A stretch of DNA of 64,000 bases from Thermomicrobiales bacterium (GTDB lineage: Bacteria > Chloroflexota > Chloroflexia > Thermomicrobiales > UBA6265): positions 1 through 64,000 of the forward strand of contig JAUJOZ010000031.1 in the NCBI GenBank assembly GCA_030447415.1, read 5' to 3'. The number at the start of each line of letters is the position of its first letter. Within the stretch, counting starts at the first letter, position 1. This document shows positions 36,644 to 45,324 of the stretch, piece after piece. The notes under the pieces are model-generated. The model did not search any database. It was given only the letters and a program-made list of their open reading frames with translations, and was not told the origin of the DNA. The position numbers were made by a program, and so were the translations under genes.

Positions 36644-38052
36644 TCACGAACTGCTGTGGCCGTCCATCCCGCTAGGAATCTGCGTGAGGACAACGTCGTC
36701 CCCCGGCCGTGGGAGGACCCGCACCCGGGCCACCCGCAAGCCGTCCAACTCCTCGACCCGCAGGCGCTCACCGGATGGAGCCGTGATCTCGTCCCCGACC
36801 TCCGCGGGTCGACCGAGGGCGCTAAAGACGTAGCCACCGACGGTATCGACGTCGAACTGCTCCTGGTCCAACTCTAGGCTGAGATACTCCCGCGCTTCAA
36901 CCAGTGTGGTCAGGCCATCCAAGAGCAAGCTGCCGTCAGGTTCCACGGTCGGCTCCGGATCGTCCACCTCACCCTCGTCCTGGATCTCGCCCACCAAGCT
37001 CTCGACCAGGTCCTCCAGGGTGACGATGCCGGCGGTACCACCGTACTCGTCGATAACGACCGCGATCTGGGTCCGGGCCTCGCGCAGCCGGGTCAACACA
37101 TCGGTGGCTGGCACCGTCGCCGGGACCGCGAACGGTTCAGTCATGTAGTCGCGTACGCTGAAGGCAGGGAGTCTTCCGGTGCCGTTCCCGTTACTGCCGA
37201 GCGCCGGCGCGTCGTAGATGAGTGGCAGGAGACGTTTGACGTTGATGATGCCGACGATGTGATCGTTGTCCTGCTCGTAGACGGGGAAGCGGGTATAGGA
37301 GCTTTCGGCGGACAATCGCAGGATGTCGTAGAGCGTCGCATCCACCGGAATCGCGCTCACCTCGGTGCGGGGAACCATCACCTGCCTGACATCCAGATTC
37401 GTGAACGTGAAGGCACGGTCGACCAGGTCGTGGGCCGACTGCTGGACCAGACCAGCCTCACGACTGGCATCGATCGAGAGCCTCAGCTCTTCCGCCGACT
37501 GGACCAGCATGTGCCCAGCGGCCGGATCGATCCCAAAGAGGCGAACCACAGCGTTGCCCACACCATTCAGCAGGTTGATGACCGGTCGGAAGATAATCAG
37601 GAACCAGTGGATCGGCTGCGCGACCCAGAGCGAGGTCGCTTCCGGCCGTTGCAGGGCGAGGCTCTTCGGCGCCAACTCACCCAGCACGATGTGAAGCACG
37701 GTGATCAACGAGTAGGCAAAGACAAAGGCCACCGTGTGCGACGCCGTGGTCCGCCATTCCACAGGGATGAACGTCATATGTTCGATAACCGGCTCGACGA
37801 GACGGACTAGGGCCGGTTTACCGATAAAGCCCAGCGCGATGCTGGCCATGGTGATGCCGAGCTGCGTGGCGGCGATGTAGGTGTCGAGGTGATCGAGGCG
37901 GTCCAGCACGCTCCGCGCGCGCGGCTTCCCTCCCGGGCAAGCTGCTGGACCCGGGTGCGACGGACCGAAACGAGGGAGAACTCACAGGCGACGAAGAATC
38001 CGTTCGCGAGCACCAACAAGATGACCGCGAGCAACGCCAGCGTGGTACTAAT
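36644..38052 (-). CDS. CNNM/CorC-type membrane protein with CBS pair, frame-broken
   Basis: About 469 residues if one base is restored. Order: first helix ([20 protein letters not shown]), DUF21/CNNM helices, two CBS domains (DLVDRAFTFTNLDVRQVMVP, RFPVYEQDNDHIVGIINVKR, AVVIDEYGGTAGIVTLEDLV) and the CorC_HlyC domain. The frame changes at about 37915-37937, after VQQLAREG and before [20 protein letters not shown]; a GTG at 37909 opens the second frame. The likely start is ATT at 38052, 5 nt after GGGAGG; GTG 38085 has no SD. Same direction as the split copy flanking the island. Confidence 0.82.
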
Positions 38053-38170
38053 GGGGGCCTCCCAGCCAGAATCGGCGCGACGCACCGGTGAGCAGTGGCA
38101 GAGTGCGGCCGCCCGCGTCGCTTCCTGAAAGAATACCCTATGTCAGGCGCGGTATCACGCCCAGAGACTC

Positions 38171-38225
38171 CGTTTTGCCGTGGGCAACACGAGCGACTGA
38201 GCGCCGCAAAACGAGCTGTTGCCCA
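38171..38225. other. Interleaved inverted repeats, possible pseudoknot
   Basis: Arm A CGTTTTGC (38171-38178), arm B TGGGCAACA (38181-38189), A' GCAAAACG (38206-38213), B' TGTTGCCCA (38217-38225). Both pairs are perfect and they interleave (A-B-A'-B'), the topology of a pseudoknot. It lies about 120-170 nt upstream of the CNNM gene on its strand. The rest of 38053-38459 shows no gene. Confidence 0.5.
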
Positions 38226-38459
38226 GGGCGTCGCGATTCGTTGTGCCCTCACGCCGGCACCTGATCGGGAGGAGGTTCCAAGGCAATCGCATGTCAACTG
38301 GCCAGGACGGAGAGCAGGTAGCGTTCGTCCCAGGCGGCCTTCCGCCACCTCGACAAACCGGATGCGTCCACAAGGGGTGCTGTGGACCAACTGGCTGCCG
38401 GCTCACATGGTCCTCGCGCCGGCTGGTCCAGAACGGCGCGGCTTGAACCGTTATTTCTC

Positions 38460-38780
38460 CTATGCGGACTCAATCGCCGCGATGAGTTCCTCCTTGTTGG
38501 GGTACTCGCTAGGGTTCTCAACTCCCTGATCAGCGGCGTACGCCTCCAGCTCACTCCGTTTCATTTCTTTTAGATTGGGCTGCTCATTCTGCTGCTCTGT
38601 CTGACCTTGCTCAGTGGTTTTGGATGAAGCGGGCATCTCCTCCTCGACCGTGCTGAACTGGTCGGGGAAGTCAGCGAGTATTTGTTGGGCCTTCGCCTCG
38701 TCCACCTCATAGACCCCGGGCGCGGGGAAGTGGTAGCCGGGGGCGTGGTAGACGAGGCCGGTGAACTGGATTTTGATCAT
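38460..38780 (-). CDS. Phage-type small protein with C-terminal HeH/Rho-N-like motif
   Basis: 106 residues. The N-terminus is IKIQFTGLVYHAPGYHFPAP, the middle a Gln/Glu-rich linker, and the C-terminus KEMKRSELEAYAADQGVENP, then NKEELIAAIES, the short helix-extension-helix motif common in phage head-region proteins. First of four minus-strand genes that look like a piece of a head-morphogenesis module. GC is lower than in the chromosome around it. Confidence 0.65.
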   Translation of the reverse strand: MIKIQFTGLVYHAPGYHFPAPGVYEVDEAKAQQILADFPDQFSTVEEEMPASSKTTEQGQTEQQNEQPNLKEMKRSELEAYAADQGVENPSEYPNKEELIAAIESA

Positions 38781-38861
38781 GCGTGCTCCTTCATAATGAT
38801 CCTCGCGCTCAAGACCGCCCCCGCCGTCATCGGTGGGGGAGCAGTCTTGCCGCGTGAGTGG

Positions 38862-39137
38862 TTAGCCCTGGTTATCGGCTTTCTCCGGTTGTCGGCCTTC
38901 GGCGTCCACGTGAACATGTCCCGCGGCCCGGATCTCTCGGACATCGTGGGCGGCAGCGTTGGCCTTGACCTCATCTTCGGTGGGAGCCTTGCCCTCGCTT
39001 TCCGCAAACTGCCAGGCATACAGCCCGGTCATCTGCTCGATGCGGCCTGGGTTGTCTGTGGCGAACGACTCGCCCGGCTCTACGATCAAGTCGCCGTCCC
39101 GAAACACGCTGTCGGATGTGTTGGTGTAGGTCTTCAT
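38862..39137 (-). CDS. Phage-type hypothetical protein
   Basis: 91 residues starting KTYTNTSDSVFRDGDLIVEP and containing RIEQMTGLYAWQFAESEGKA. No domain recognised, but short proteins of this shape lie next to capsid genes in siphoviruses. GGAGG lies 5-10 nt before the ATG at 39137. Confidence 0.6.
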   Translation of the reverse strand: MKTYTNTSDSVFRDGDLIVEPGESFATDNPGRIEQMTGLYAWQFAESEGKAPTEDEVKANAAAHDVREIRAAGHVHVDAEGRQPEKADNQG

Positions 39138-39167
39138 GATTGGTTCCTCCTTGTGTCGTAATGATCC

Positions 39168-39416
39168 TTAGATGGTCACGTCGGCCGCGCTGGTAGCGTG
39201 GCTGGCGGCGTAGTTGGTATCGCTGACCTCGGCGTCGGCATCGAGCTTGGCAAGTAGCGCGTTGTGGTCGGCTTTGAGCTCATTGGCCAAGGTTGCCAGG
39301 GCGGTGACGATGGATTGCAACTGGTTGATGACGTCGACGGTGTTCGGGTGCTTGTCGGCCAGCAGCTCTGGATTGAGCGCGTAGTCTCTGAGGTTGTCCG
39401 TTGAGATGAGAGCCAT
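39168..39416 (-). CDS. Phage-type small helical protein
   Basis: 82 residues from ATG 39416 with AAAGGAGG 4-5 nt upstream, which decides the start over a longer frame. It reads ALISTDNLRDYALNPELLAD, then a helix NQLQSIVTALATLANELKAD. Likely a small virion or head-region protein next to the capsid gene; no family named. Confidence 0.6.
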   Translation of the reverse strand: MALISTDNLRDYALNPELLADKHPNTVDVINQLQSIVTALATLANELKADHNALLAKLDADAEVSDTNYAASHATSAADVTI

Positions 39417-39503
39417 AGGGCCTCCTTTCGTTTGGTTGTGCTTGGTGTGCCGATCTCCCGCCCCCGGGAAGGAGGGGGCAGGAGTGAGCACTCCATCAGC
39501 CTT

Positions 39504-40592
39504 TTAGCTGGTGGGAACGTTGGTGCCGTAGACCACGATCGGCTCAGTCGTGACCTTGAAGTTCGGCTGGAAGTCGAAGCGGGCGTCGACGATCACCTTG
39601 GTCTGCAGGTTCTCTTTCGGGATGTCGTCTTCGCTGAGCTCGGCCGCCTGGCGGTCGGCGTTGGAGAAGCCGGGTCGGTAGACCAGCAGGAAGCCGGTCC
39701 GGTTGGTGGTCACCCCATCGTAGACGCCGGTGGCGTTGAGATCCTGGCGCACCTTGCTGGAGACCAGGACCGGAATGCCGGCGAAGGTATTGACTTGGCC
39801 GGTGACGATGGTGGCCTCATCCCCCGCCTTATCGCGGGTCACCACTTCCGGGAAGGCCCGGAGCTTGGCGTAGGCGGCGGGAGACAAGATCAGGGCCAGA
39901 TCGGTGGTGTCGATGCCGTATTCGCCCATCATGGCGATGGCGCTAAAGATGGCGCCGGCGTTGAAGGTCGCGGCGTCGATGGTGCGTCCATTGGCCCGGG
40001 CCAAGGCGCGTAAACCAGGCCAGGCTTTGCGCACGTCCTGGCCGGCCGTCACGTCGGTGTCCTGGTGAGTGGCGGACGTGTCGCCGTTGATGATCGCGTT
40101 TTCCCGCCCGACCGCCACGGCCCGGAGCAGCTTCATCTGGATGTAGGGGATGAACGGGATGATCGCGTCGCGGGTTGCCTTCTTGGAGACGCGGGTCATC
40201 GCCCCGATGGTTTGCGCCCGGAAGTTGACGTTCGCCGTGCCGGTGTTGGAGGGCTCAATCCCCACCTGACCGGTGTCGGCGGTGTTTTCCGGCACGAGAT
40301 ACGCCTGGGCGTCGCCCCCTTCGACCGGCAGCAACTCCTGGTCGCTGGAGATGGTGAAGGTGTTGAACAGGCCCGAGATCCGCAGGGCGAGGCGCAGGCG
40401 CTCCAGCATTTCCGGGCGCATGTTGGTGGGGATCCACTCTTGGCCCTCCCCCGCGGTGATGGTATCGAGGGCTTTGATCACCTGATCCAGTGAGGTGATC
40501 CGCTCGTTCGAGCTGGCGAAGATCTGGCCGACCCCCATCGATTTGACAATGTTGGCCTCCGATCCGTGTTCTTTGAGTAATTCAGTTAACAT
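39504..40592 (-). CDS. HK97-type phage major capsid protein
   Basis: 362 residues. Recognisable capsid core: LALRISGLFNTFTISSDQEL, AQTIGAMTRVSKKATRDAII, VGRENAIINGDTSATHQDTD, GIDTTDLALILSPAAYAKLR and DARFDFQPNFKVTTEPIVVY. The start ATG 40592 is 43 bp from the IS630 end at 40635, and little of an N-terminal delta domain is present, so the 5' end of the capsid gene may have been cut by the IS. No portal, protease or terminase gene is present, so this is a remnant rather than a complete prophage. Confidence 0.85.
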   Translation of the reverse strand: MLTELLKEHGSEANIVKSMGVGQIFASSNERITSLDQVIKALDTITAGEGQEWIPTNMRPEMLERLRLALRISGLFNTFTISSDQELLPVEGGDAQAYLVPENTADTGQVGIEPSNTGTANVNFRAQTIGAMTRVSKKATRDAIIPFIPYIQMKLLRAVAVGRENAIINGDTSATHQDTDVTAGQDVRKAWPGLRALARANGRTIDAATFNAGAIFSAIAMMGEYGIDTTDLALILSPAAYAKLRAFPEVVTRDKAGDEATIVTGQVNTFAGIPVLVSSKVRQDLNATGVYDGVTTNRTGFLLVYRPGFSNADRQAAELSEDDIPKENLQTKVIVDARFDFQPNFKVTTEPIVVYGTNVPTS

Positions 40593-40634
40593 AACTTGAT
40601 GTGCGTATGAGTGAAACACGTCCTTTCTGGCGCC

Positions 40635-41758
40635 TAAGCAGCCTCAGAGAAGTCTTGGACCGGTGCGTGCGGCGGCGGGGGCGGAGGTGCTGCGATGGCC
40701 CCCACCCTCGCCCCGTGCGCCGACGATCTCCGGGGCCTGACCCGGACCGACCCCGACCCGCGGGTGCGTCGGCGGGCGCACGCCCTGCTGCTGGTCGCCG
40801 AGGGGCGGACCGTGGCCGCGGTCGCGCGCCTGTTCGAGACGGGGCCGAACCGCATCCGCGCTTGGCGGGCCCGGTTTCTGGCGGGCGGCCGCCGGGGCCT
40901 CGCCGACGAGCCGCGCTCCGGTCGCCCGCCCAAGCTGAACGCCGCGGCGCTGGCGTTCCTCGCGGAGGCGCTGGAGGCGAGCCCCCAGGCGTACGGGCTG
41001 CCGGTCACGGTCTGGAGCATCCGCGACCTGCGCGAGGTGCTGGCGGCGCGCCTGGGTGTCCGGGTCTGCACCGCGACCGTGCACCGAGCGGTGCAGCCTT
41101 GGGCTACCGGTACCGCCGCCCCCGCCACGACCTGCGGCACCGCCAGGACCAGGAGGCGGTCGCGGCGGCCGAGGAGGTCCTGGCGTGGCGGCGAAAAAAA
41201 GCGTTGGCGCCCCCGGCGAACTCCGCCTCGTTTACTTGGACGAGTGCGAGGTCCACCGTCACCCCCGCCTGGCGAAGGTGTGGCAGCGGCGGGGGTGCCC
41301 GCTGAGGGTGCCGGCCGCCGGGGAGGACGGCAAGTTCGCCGTCTTCGGGGCGCTCGACTACGCCACCGGCCGGCTCGTCTGCCAGACCGCGGAGCACAAG
41401 GACGGCGCCGCCTTCGTCGCCTTCCTCGACCACCTGGCCGCGGCGTTCCCCGACGGGCCGCTGGTCGTGGTCCTGGACAACGTCGGCTACCACAAGGGGC
41501 GGCGCGCCAAGGACTGGTGGATGGCCCAGTAGGACCGGGTCCGCCCGCTGTGGCTGCCCGCCTACGCGCCTGAGCTGAACCTGATCGAGCGCGTCTGGCG
41601 TCACCTCAAGGACAAGCTGAGCTGCCATCGCTGGTGGGCCGACCTGCCGGCGCGGGAGGTGGCCGCCGCCGCCCTCCTCTCGCGGACCGAGCGCGCGCTT
41701 TCACCAGCCAGACCCGGGCGGCATCGCCCTGGTCCAGAACTTCTGTTTGGGCTGCTTA
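40635..41758 (+). mobile_element. IS630-family insertion sequence
   Basis: Terminal inverted repeats: TAAGCAGCCTCAGAGAAGTC from 40635 and, read from the other end, TAAGCAGCCCAAACAGAAGT from 41758, both continuing to TGGACC. Both ends start at TA, the IS630 target dinucleotide. Inside is a damaged transposase gene. The left end lies 43 bp before the capsid start. Confidence 0.85.
40695..41740 (+). pseudogene. IS630-family transposase, multiply interrupted
   Basis: ATG 40695 follows GGAGG. Frame 1 covers the HTH (RTVAAVARLFETGPNRIRAW) up to TATVHRAVQ at about 41095. There one base is missing before LGYRYRRPRHDLRHRQDQEA. At the A7 run 41194-41200 followed by G (a canonical -1 slippery site) the frame moves to the catalytic part: LRLVYLDECEVH and VVVLDNVGYHKGRRAKDWW. 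An in-frame TAG follows at 41530-41532, then PAYAPELNLIERVWRHLKDK with the last catalytic Glu, and another frame change near 41690 to ARFHQPDPGGIALVQNF. The A7 site is probably natural for IS630; the other breaks are not. Confidence 0.82.
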
Positions 41759-41858
41759 GTGGCCAGTGTCGATGGAGGCGATTTGCTGGCGGTAGACCGG
41801 GCGTGTGTAGTGCGTGGGCATTGGAACTGCCGCCTTGCTCGACGAGGTTGCGCTCGCC

Positions 41859-43066
41859 ATGGCGTACCCTGGTACCGCGTCGTCCTCTCCGAGGCACCGC
41901 GCGCCGAGCTGCGCGGCCTCGTCGGGAGCGGGACCGCGCCCGCCCGGACGCTGACCCGCGCCCGCATCCTGCTCAAGGCCGACCACGGCGACGGCGGGCG
42001 ACGGCGGTCGGCGACGCCGCCATCGCCGGGGCGCTGGACGTCAACCCGAGCGGCCGTGCTGCGCGTGCGCCGCCAATTCGTCGCCGAAGGGCTGGCGGCG
42101 GCGCTGCAGCGGCGACGGCCGGACCGCGTGTACGAGCGGCGGCTGGACGGCGCGCAGGAGGCGCACCTCGTCTGCGCCGGCCTGCTCCGCGCCCCCGGAC
42201 GGCCAGGCGCGCTGGACCACCTGCGCCTGCTGGCCGACGAGCTGGTGCGCGCCTGCTGGCCGACGAGCTGGTGCGCCTGGAGGTGGTAGCGCACCATGCG
42301 CCGTCTCCCACGAGACGGTGCGCCAGACGCTCAAAAAGCGCGCTCAAGCGGCGCACCTGAGCGAGCAGTGGTGCCTGGCCCCGAGGTGACGCCGACCCCG
42401 ACTTCGTCTGGCGCATAGGCGGGACGTGCTGGCGGTCTACGCGCGCCCCTTCGACCCGGCGCGCCCGGTCGTGTGCCTCGACGAGACCAGCCGGCAGCTG
42501 CTCGGGGAGGTCCGGCCCCGCTGCCCGCGGCGCGAAGGCCGCCCCGCCCGCCACGACCCGGAGTACGCCCGCGGCGGGGTCGTCGAGCGCTTCGTGGCGA
42601 CGGAGCCGCTCCGGGGCTGGCGCACGGTCCTGGTCAGCGACCAGCGGACGCGCTGCTCGACCTCGCCCGCTGCATGCCGGGGGGAGCTTTTTCGTCGACG
42701 TCCACTACCCCGCCGCCGAGAAGATCGTCCTCGTGCTGGACCAGCTCAACACCCACTCGCCCGCCTCGCTCTACGCCGCCTTCTCGCCGGCCGAGGCCAG
42801 CGCCTCGCCGACAAGCTGGAGCTGCACCACACCCCAAGCACGGCAGCTGGCTCAACATGGCCGAGCTCGAGCTGAGCGGAGCTCGAGCGGCAGTGCCCCG
42901 GCTCCGGCAGAAACCGGGCCCGCCAAGCGCGACGCCGTCTGACCGCGGCCACGCGGGCCCCTGGGCCGAGCGCCGCAACGCCAGCGTCCAGCGGATCGAC
43001 TGGCAGTTCACCACGGCCGACGCCCGCACCAAGCTGCGCCGCCTCTACCCGGCGTTTGCGGGCTGA
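41859..43066 (+). pseudogene. Second IS630-family transposase, heavily decayed
   Basis: Fragments in several frames are recognisable: LSEAPRAELRGLVGSGTAPA, RTLTRARILLKADHG; then RPVVCLDETSRQLLGEVRP (catalytic Asp); EKIVLVLDQLNTHSPASLYA (second Asp); KLELHHTPSTAAGSTWP with the Glu region AELELS; and NASVQRIDWQFTTADARTKL near the end. A duplicated 22-bp stretch (GCTGGCCGACGAGCTGGTGC around 42230 and 42254) adds to the damage. A different IS630 subgroup from the preceding element. It abuts the CNNM N-terminal fragment. Confidence 0.75.
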
Positions 43067-43284
43067 CACTCCACCAGCCATGGTAATGCCGAGCTGGGAG
43101 GCGGCGATGTAGATGTCGAGGTGGTCGAGCCGGTCGAGGACGCTGCGGGCCCCCGGTGGCCTTCCGCGGCGAGTTGCTGCATCCGCGTGCGGCGGATGGA
43201 GACGAGGGCAAATTCGACGGCGACGAAGAAGCCATTGGCGAGCACGAGGAGGACAACGGCAAGGAGCGCAAGCGGGGTACTAAT
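43067..43284 (-). pseudogene. CNNM/CorC protein, N-terminal fragment
   Basis: From ATT 43284 (AGGAGG ends 6 nt upstream) it reads [20 protein letters not shown], then [19 protein letters not shown]; after a one-base shift near 43155 it continues [20 protein letters not shown], then TMAGG, and stops making sense at the IS630 boundary. It is the likely missing front end of the fragment at 34081. No ATG, GTG or TTG lies between the upstream in-frame stop and the first helix. Confidence 0.75.
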
Positions 43285-43558
43285 CGGGATCCTCCTGACC
43301 GGGGCGGAGCACCGCTAGGGGCGGCCCACGTGAGTGGGCTGCCGCGGTGCATTTCGCCGCTCATTCTACCGCATGGGGCATCACCCGCTCAGCGCCACGT
43401 GAGGCATGCCCATGAGGTGCCACGCGGCCGCCGGCGGCGTCTATGATCCGACTCGTACGAGCTTCTTTCCGCGTTCGTGCGCAATTGATACGATGCCCCC
43501 GTAACCCTCTCTGCGTCACTCGCCGGTGCCCATCGAATGATCAGGAAGGAAACGAGGT

Positions 43559-44202
43559 GTGGGCGGTCAGGACGACGACCTGCTGACCGAGCTCTTCTCC
43601 TCCAAAGTGCGGTCGGCGGTGCTTCGCCACCTCCTGCCCCGGCCCCACCTCGGGTTTTCCCTGACTGACCTGACACGCCTGCTGGACATTCCAATCAGTT
43701 CGCTTCAGCACGAGTGCTACAAGTTGGAGCGGATTGGGGTGCTCATCGCGCGCCGTGCCGGTAACGCCCGTCTCTACCGCCCGGACCCGTCGTGCCCGGT
43801 GCTGGCACCGCTGACCGCGCTGGTCGTGGCGGCCATCGGAATGGAGCCGGCGCTGCGGGCCGCTGTGGAGAGCGTGCCGGGACTCGACGCGGCCTTTCTC
43901 GCCGGCTCCATTCCGCCCACGACGGGAAGGCGCGCGCCGAGTGGGTCGGCACCCGGCCCGGTGCGGCTCGTCCTGACGGGCGAGTCCCCCTCGAGGCGCT
44001 CGACGCCGCATTGGAGCGGGTCGCGAGCGCGATGGCCATTCCGGCGAGTGGAATCGAACTCGCCTTCTTTCGGCCCGATGATTGGCGGGCGCGCCTCTTA
44101 GAGGGCAATCGTTACGTGGCCGAACTGTTGGCAGGTCCGCGCCTCCACCTCCACGGAGGCGCCGTCGACACCGCGACCTCTCCCATGACCTCTGAGTCCT
44201 AA
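43559..44202 (+). CDS. Winged-helix regulator with NTase-like C-terminal region, frame-broken
   Basis: About 214 residues if one base is restored. An ArsR/MarR-like wHTH (LLTELFSSKVRSAVLRHLLP, SSLQHECYKLERIGVLIARR) is followed by a region like the nucleotidyltransferase domain fused to such regulators (FLAGSIPP, VRLVLTGE). The frame then changes near 43983, where one G seems missing, and continues PLEALDAALERVASAMAIPA, then FFRPDDWRARLLEGNRYVAE. Catalytic GSxxxG-DxD residues are not preserved, so catalysis is unlikely. GTG 43559 is the preferred start; a run GGAAGGAAACGAGG precedes it. Confidence 0.65.
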
Positions 44203-44343
44203 TGTCGGGGTTTCTGTAGTTATGGCTACTCAGCCGTGCGCGACGCTGCCCATCTGGCACACCGGTTGCGTCAGCAGTACCGGACCGGGCCAGGAGCCCG
44301 GAGCGAGCCTTGAGATCGCACACCGTATGGAGGGTGGCACGAT

Positions 44344-45207
44344 ATGGACCGCGTAAGCGAAGGCCAGTTCAACTTCTCGGAGGGGACCGACGTCTACGGT
44401 TCCGACGGCGATAAGGTCGGCGAGATCGTCGCCGTCCAGCCGAACTACATCGTCGTCGAGAAGGGCTTCTTCTTCCCGACCGACTACTACATCCCGACCA
44501 GCGCCGTGGCCAGCTACGACGAGGGGCGGGTGTACCTCAACGTCACCAAGGACGCCGCCCTCAATCAGGGCTGGGACGCGGCGCCGACCGATGATGTGAG
44601 CTACACCGCCACCGGCACCGACGTCACCACGGGTGGCCTGACGGGTGCCAGCGCCGACATCGGCGCCACGGACATGGGCACGACCGACTACGGGGTCGGC
44701 AGCGATGTCGCCCGTTCTGACGCCGGCCTCGGCGTCGCCGGCACCGACGCCGCTTACGACACCACCCGGGTCACCGACGACGACGCCCTGCGGGTTCAGG
44801 TCCACGAGGAAGAGCTGACCGCGACCACGCGGCAGCGCGAGATCGGTGAGGTCCAGATCACCAAGGATGTCGTCGCCGAGGAGCGGGTGCTCGAGGTTCC
44901 GGTGACCGAGGAGCGCGTCCGCGTCGAGCGCCGCGTCGTGGACCGGCCGGGCGTTGCCGGTGAGACGGCCTTCGAGGAAGGCACGATCGAGGTGCCGATC
45001 CGGGGCGAGGACGTGGAGGTGCAGAAGCAGGTCCGCGTCGCCGAGGAGATCGAGATCGCCAAGGAGGCGGTGCAGCGGACCGAGCAAGTCGGCGGGACCG
45101 TCCGCCGCGAAGAGGTCCGCATCGACGAGAACGTCGACGTGGACACCACGACTGGCACCACCGGCACCACTGGTACCACCGGCTCGACCGGTACCACCCT
45201 TCCGTAG
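44344..45207 (+). CDS. PRC-barrel and YsnF/DUF2382-domain stress protein
   Basis: 287 residues. The N-terminal PRC barrel (GTDVYGSDGDKVGEIVAVQP, FFFPTDYYIPTSAVASYD) is followed by a Thr/Gly/Asp-rich linker. The YsnF-type domain (LRVQVHEEELTATTRQREIG, VVAEERVLEVPVTEERVRVE, ENVDVD) comes next, and the C-terminus is a TTG(T) repeat tail. Such proteins are found in general-stress regulons and in photosynthetic reaction-centre relatives; the molecular role is unclear. GGAGGG lies 9 nt before the ATG. A strong hairpin follows the stop. Confidence 0.85.
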   Translation: MDRVSEGQFNFSEGTDVYGSDGDKVGEIVAVQPNYIVVEKGFFFPTDYYIPTSAVASYDEGRVYLNVTKDAALNQGWDAAPTDDVSYTATGTDVTTGGLTGASADIGATDMGTTDYGVGSDVARSDAGLGVAGTDAAYDTTRVTDDDALRVQVHEEELTATTRQREIGEVQITKDVVAEERVLEVPVTEERVRVERRVVDRPGVAGETAFEEGTIEVPIRGEDVEVQKQVRVAEEIEIAKEAVQRTEQVGGTVRREEVRIDENVDVDTTTGTTGTTGTTGSTGTTLP

Positions 45208-45217
45208 CGTTGTCACC

Positions 45218-45243
45218 GCCGCCCCGCCCAAGGGCGGGGCGGC
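45218..45243 (+). terminator. 12-bp GC hairpin after the PRC/YsnF gene
   Basis: GCCGCCCCGCCC (45218-45229) and GGGCGGGGCGGC (45232-45243) with AA between, 10 bp after the stop. Very stable, no T-run. Probably a terminator-like or transcript-protecting hairpin. Confidence 0.55.
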
Positions 45244-45280
45244 ACGACACGGCCCCGAGGATTCCTCGCCAGGGCGAGTA

Positions 45281-45302
45281 GTTGACTACGCTCGTAGTCG
45301 AC
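45281..45302. promoter_or_regulatory. Imperfect dyad upstream of membrane protein gene
   Basis: GTTGACTAC (45281-45289), loop GCTC, GTAGTCGAC (45294-45302), one mismatch. It ends 22 bp before the ATG of the next gene, 8 bp before its SD, and contains a TTGACT that could serve as a -35. A repressor site or translational hairpin is possible. Confidence 0.4.
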
Positions 45303-45324
45303 CAGTAGTTAGGAGGAACCACGT

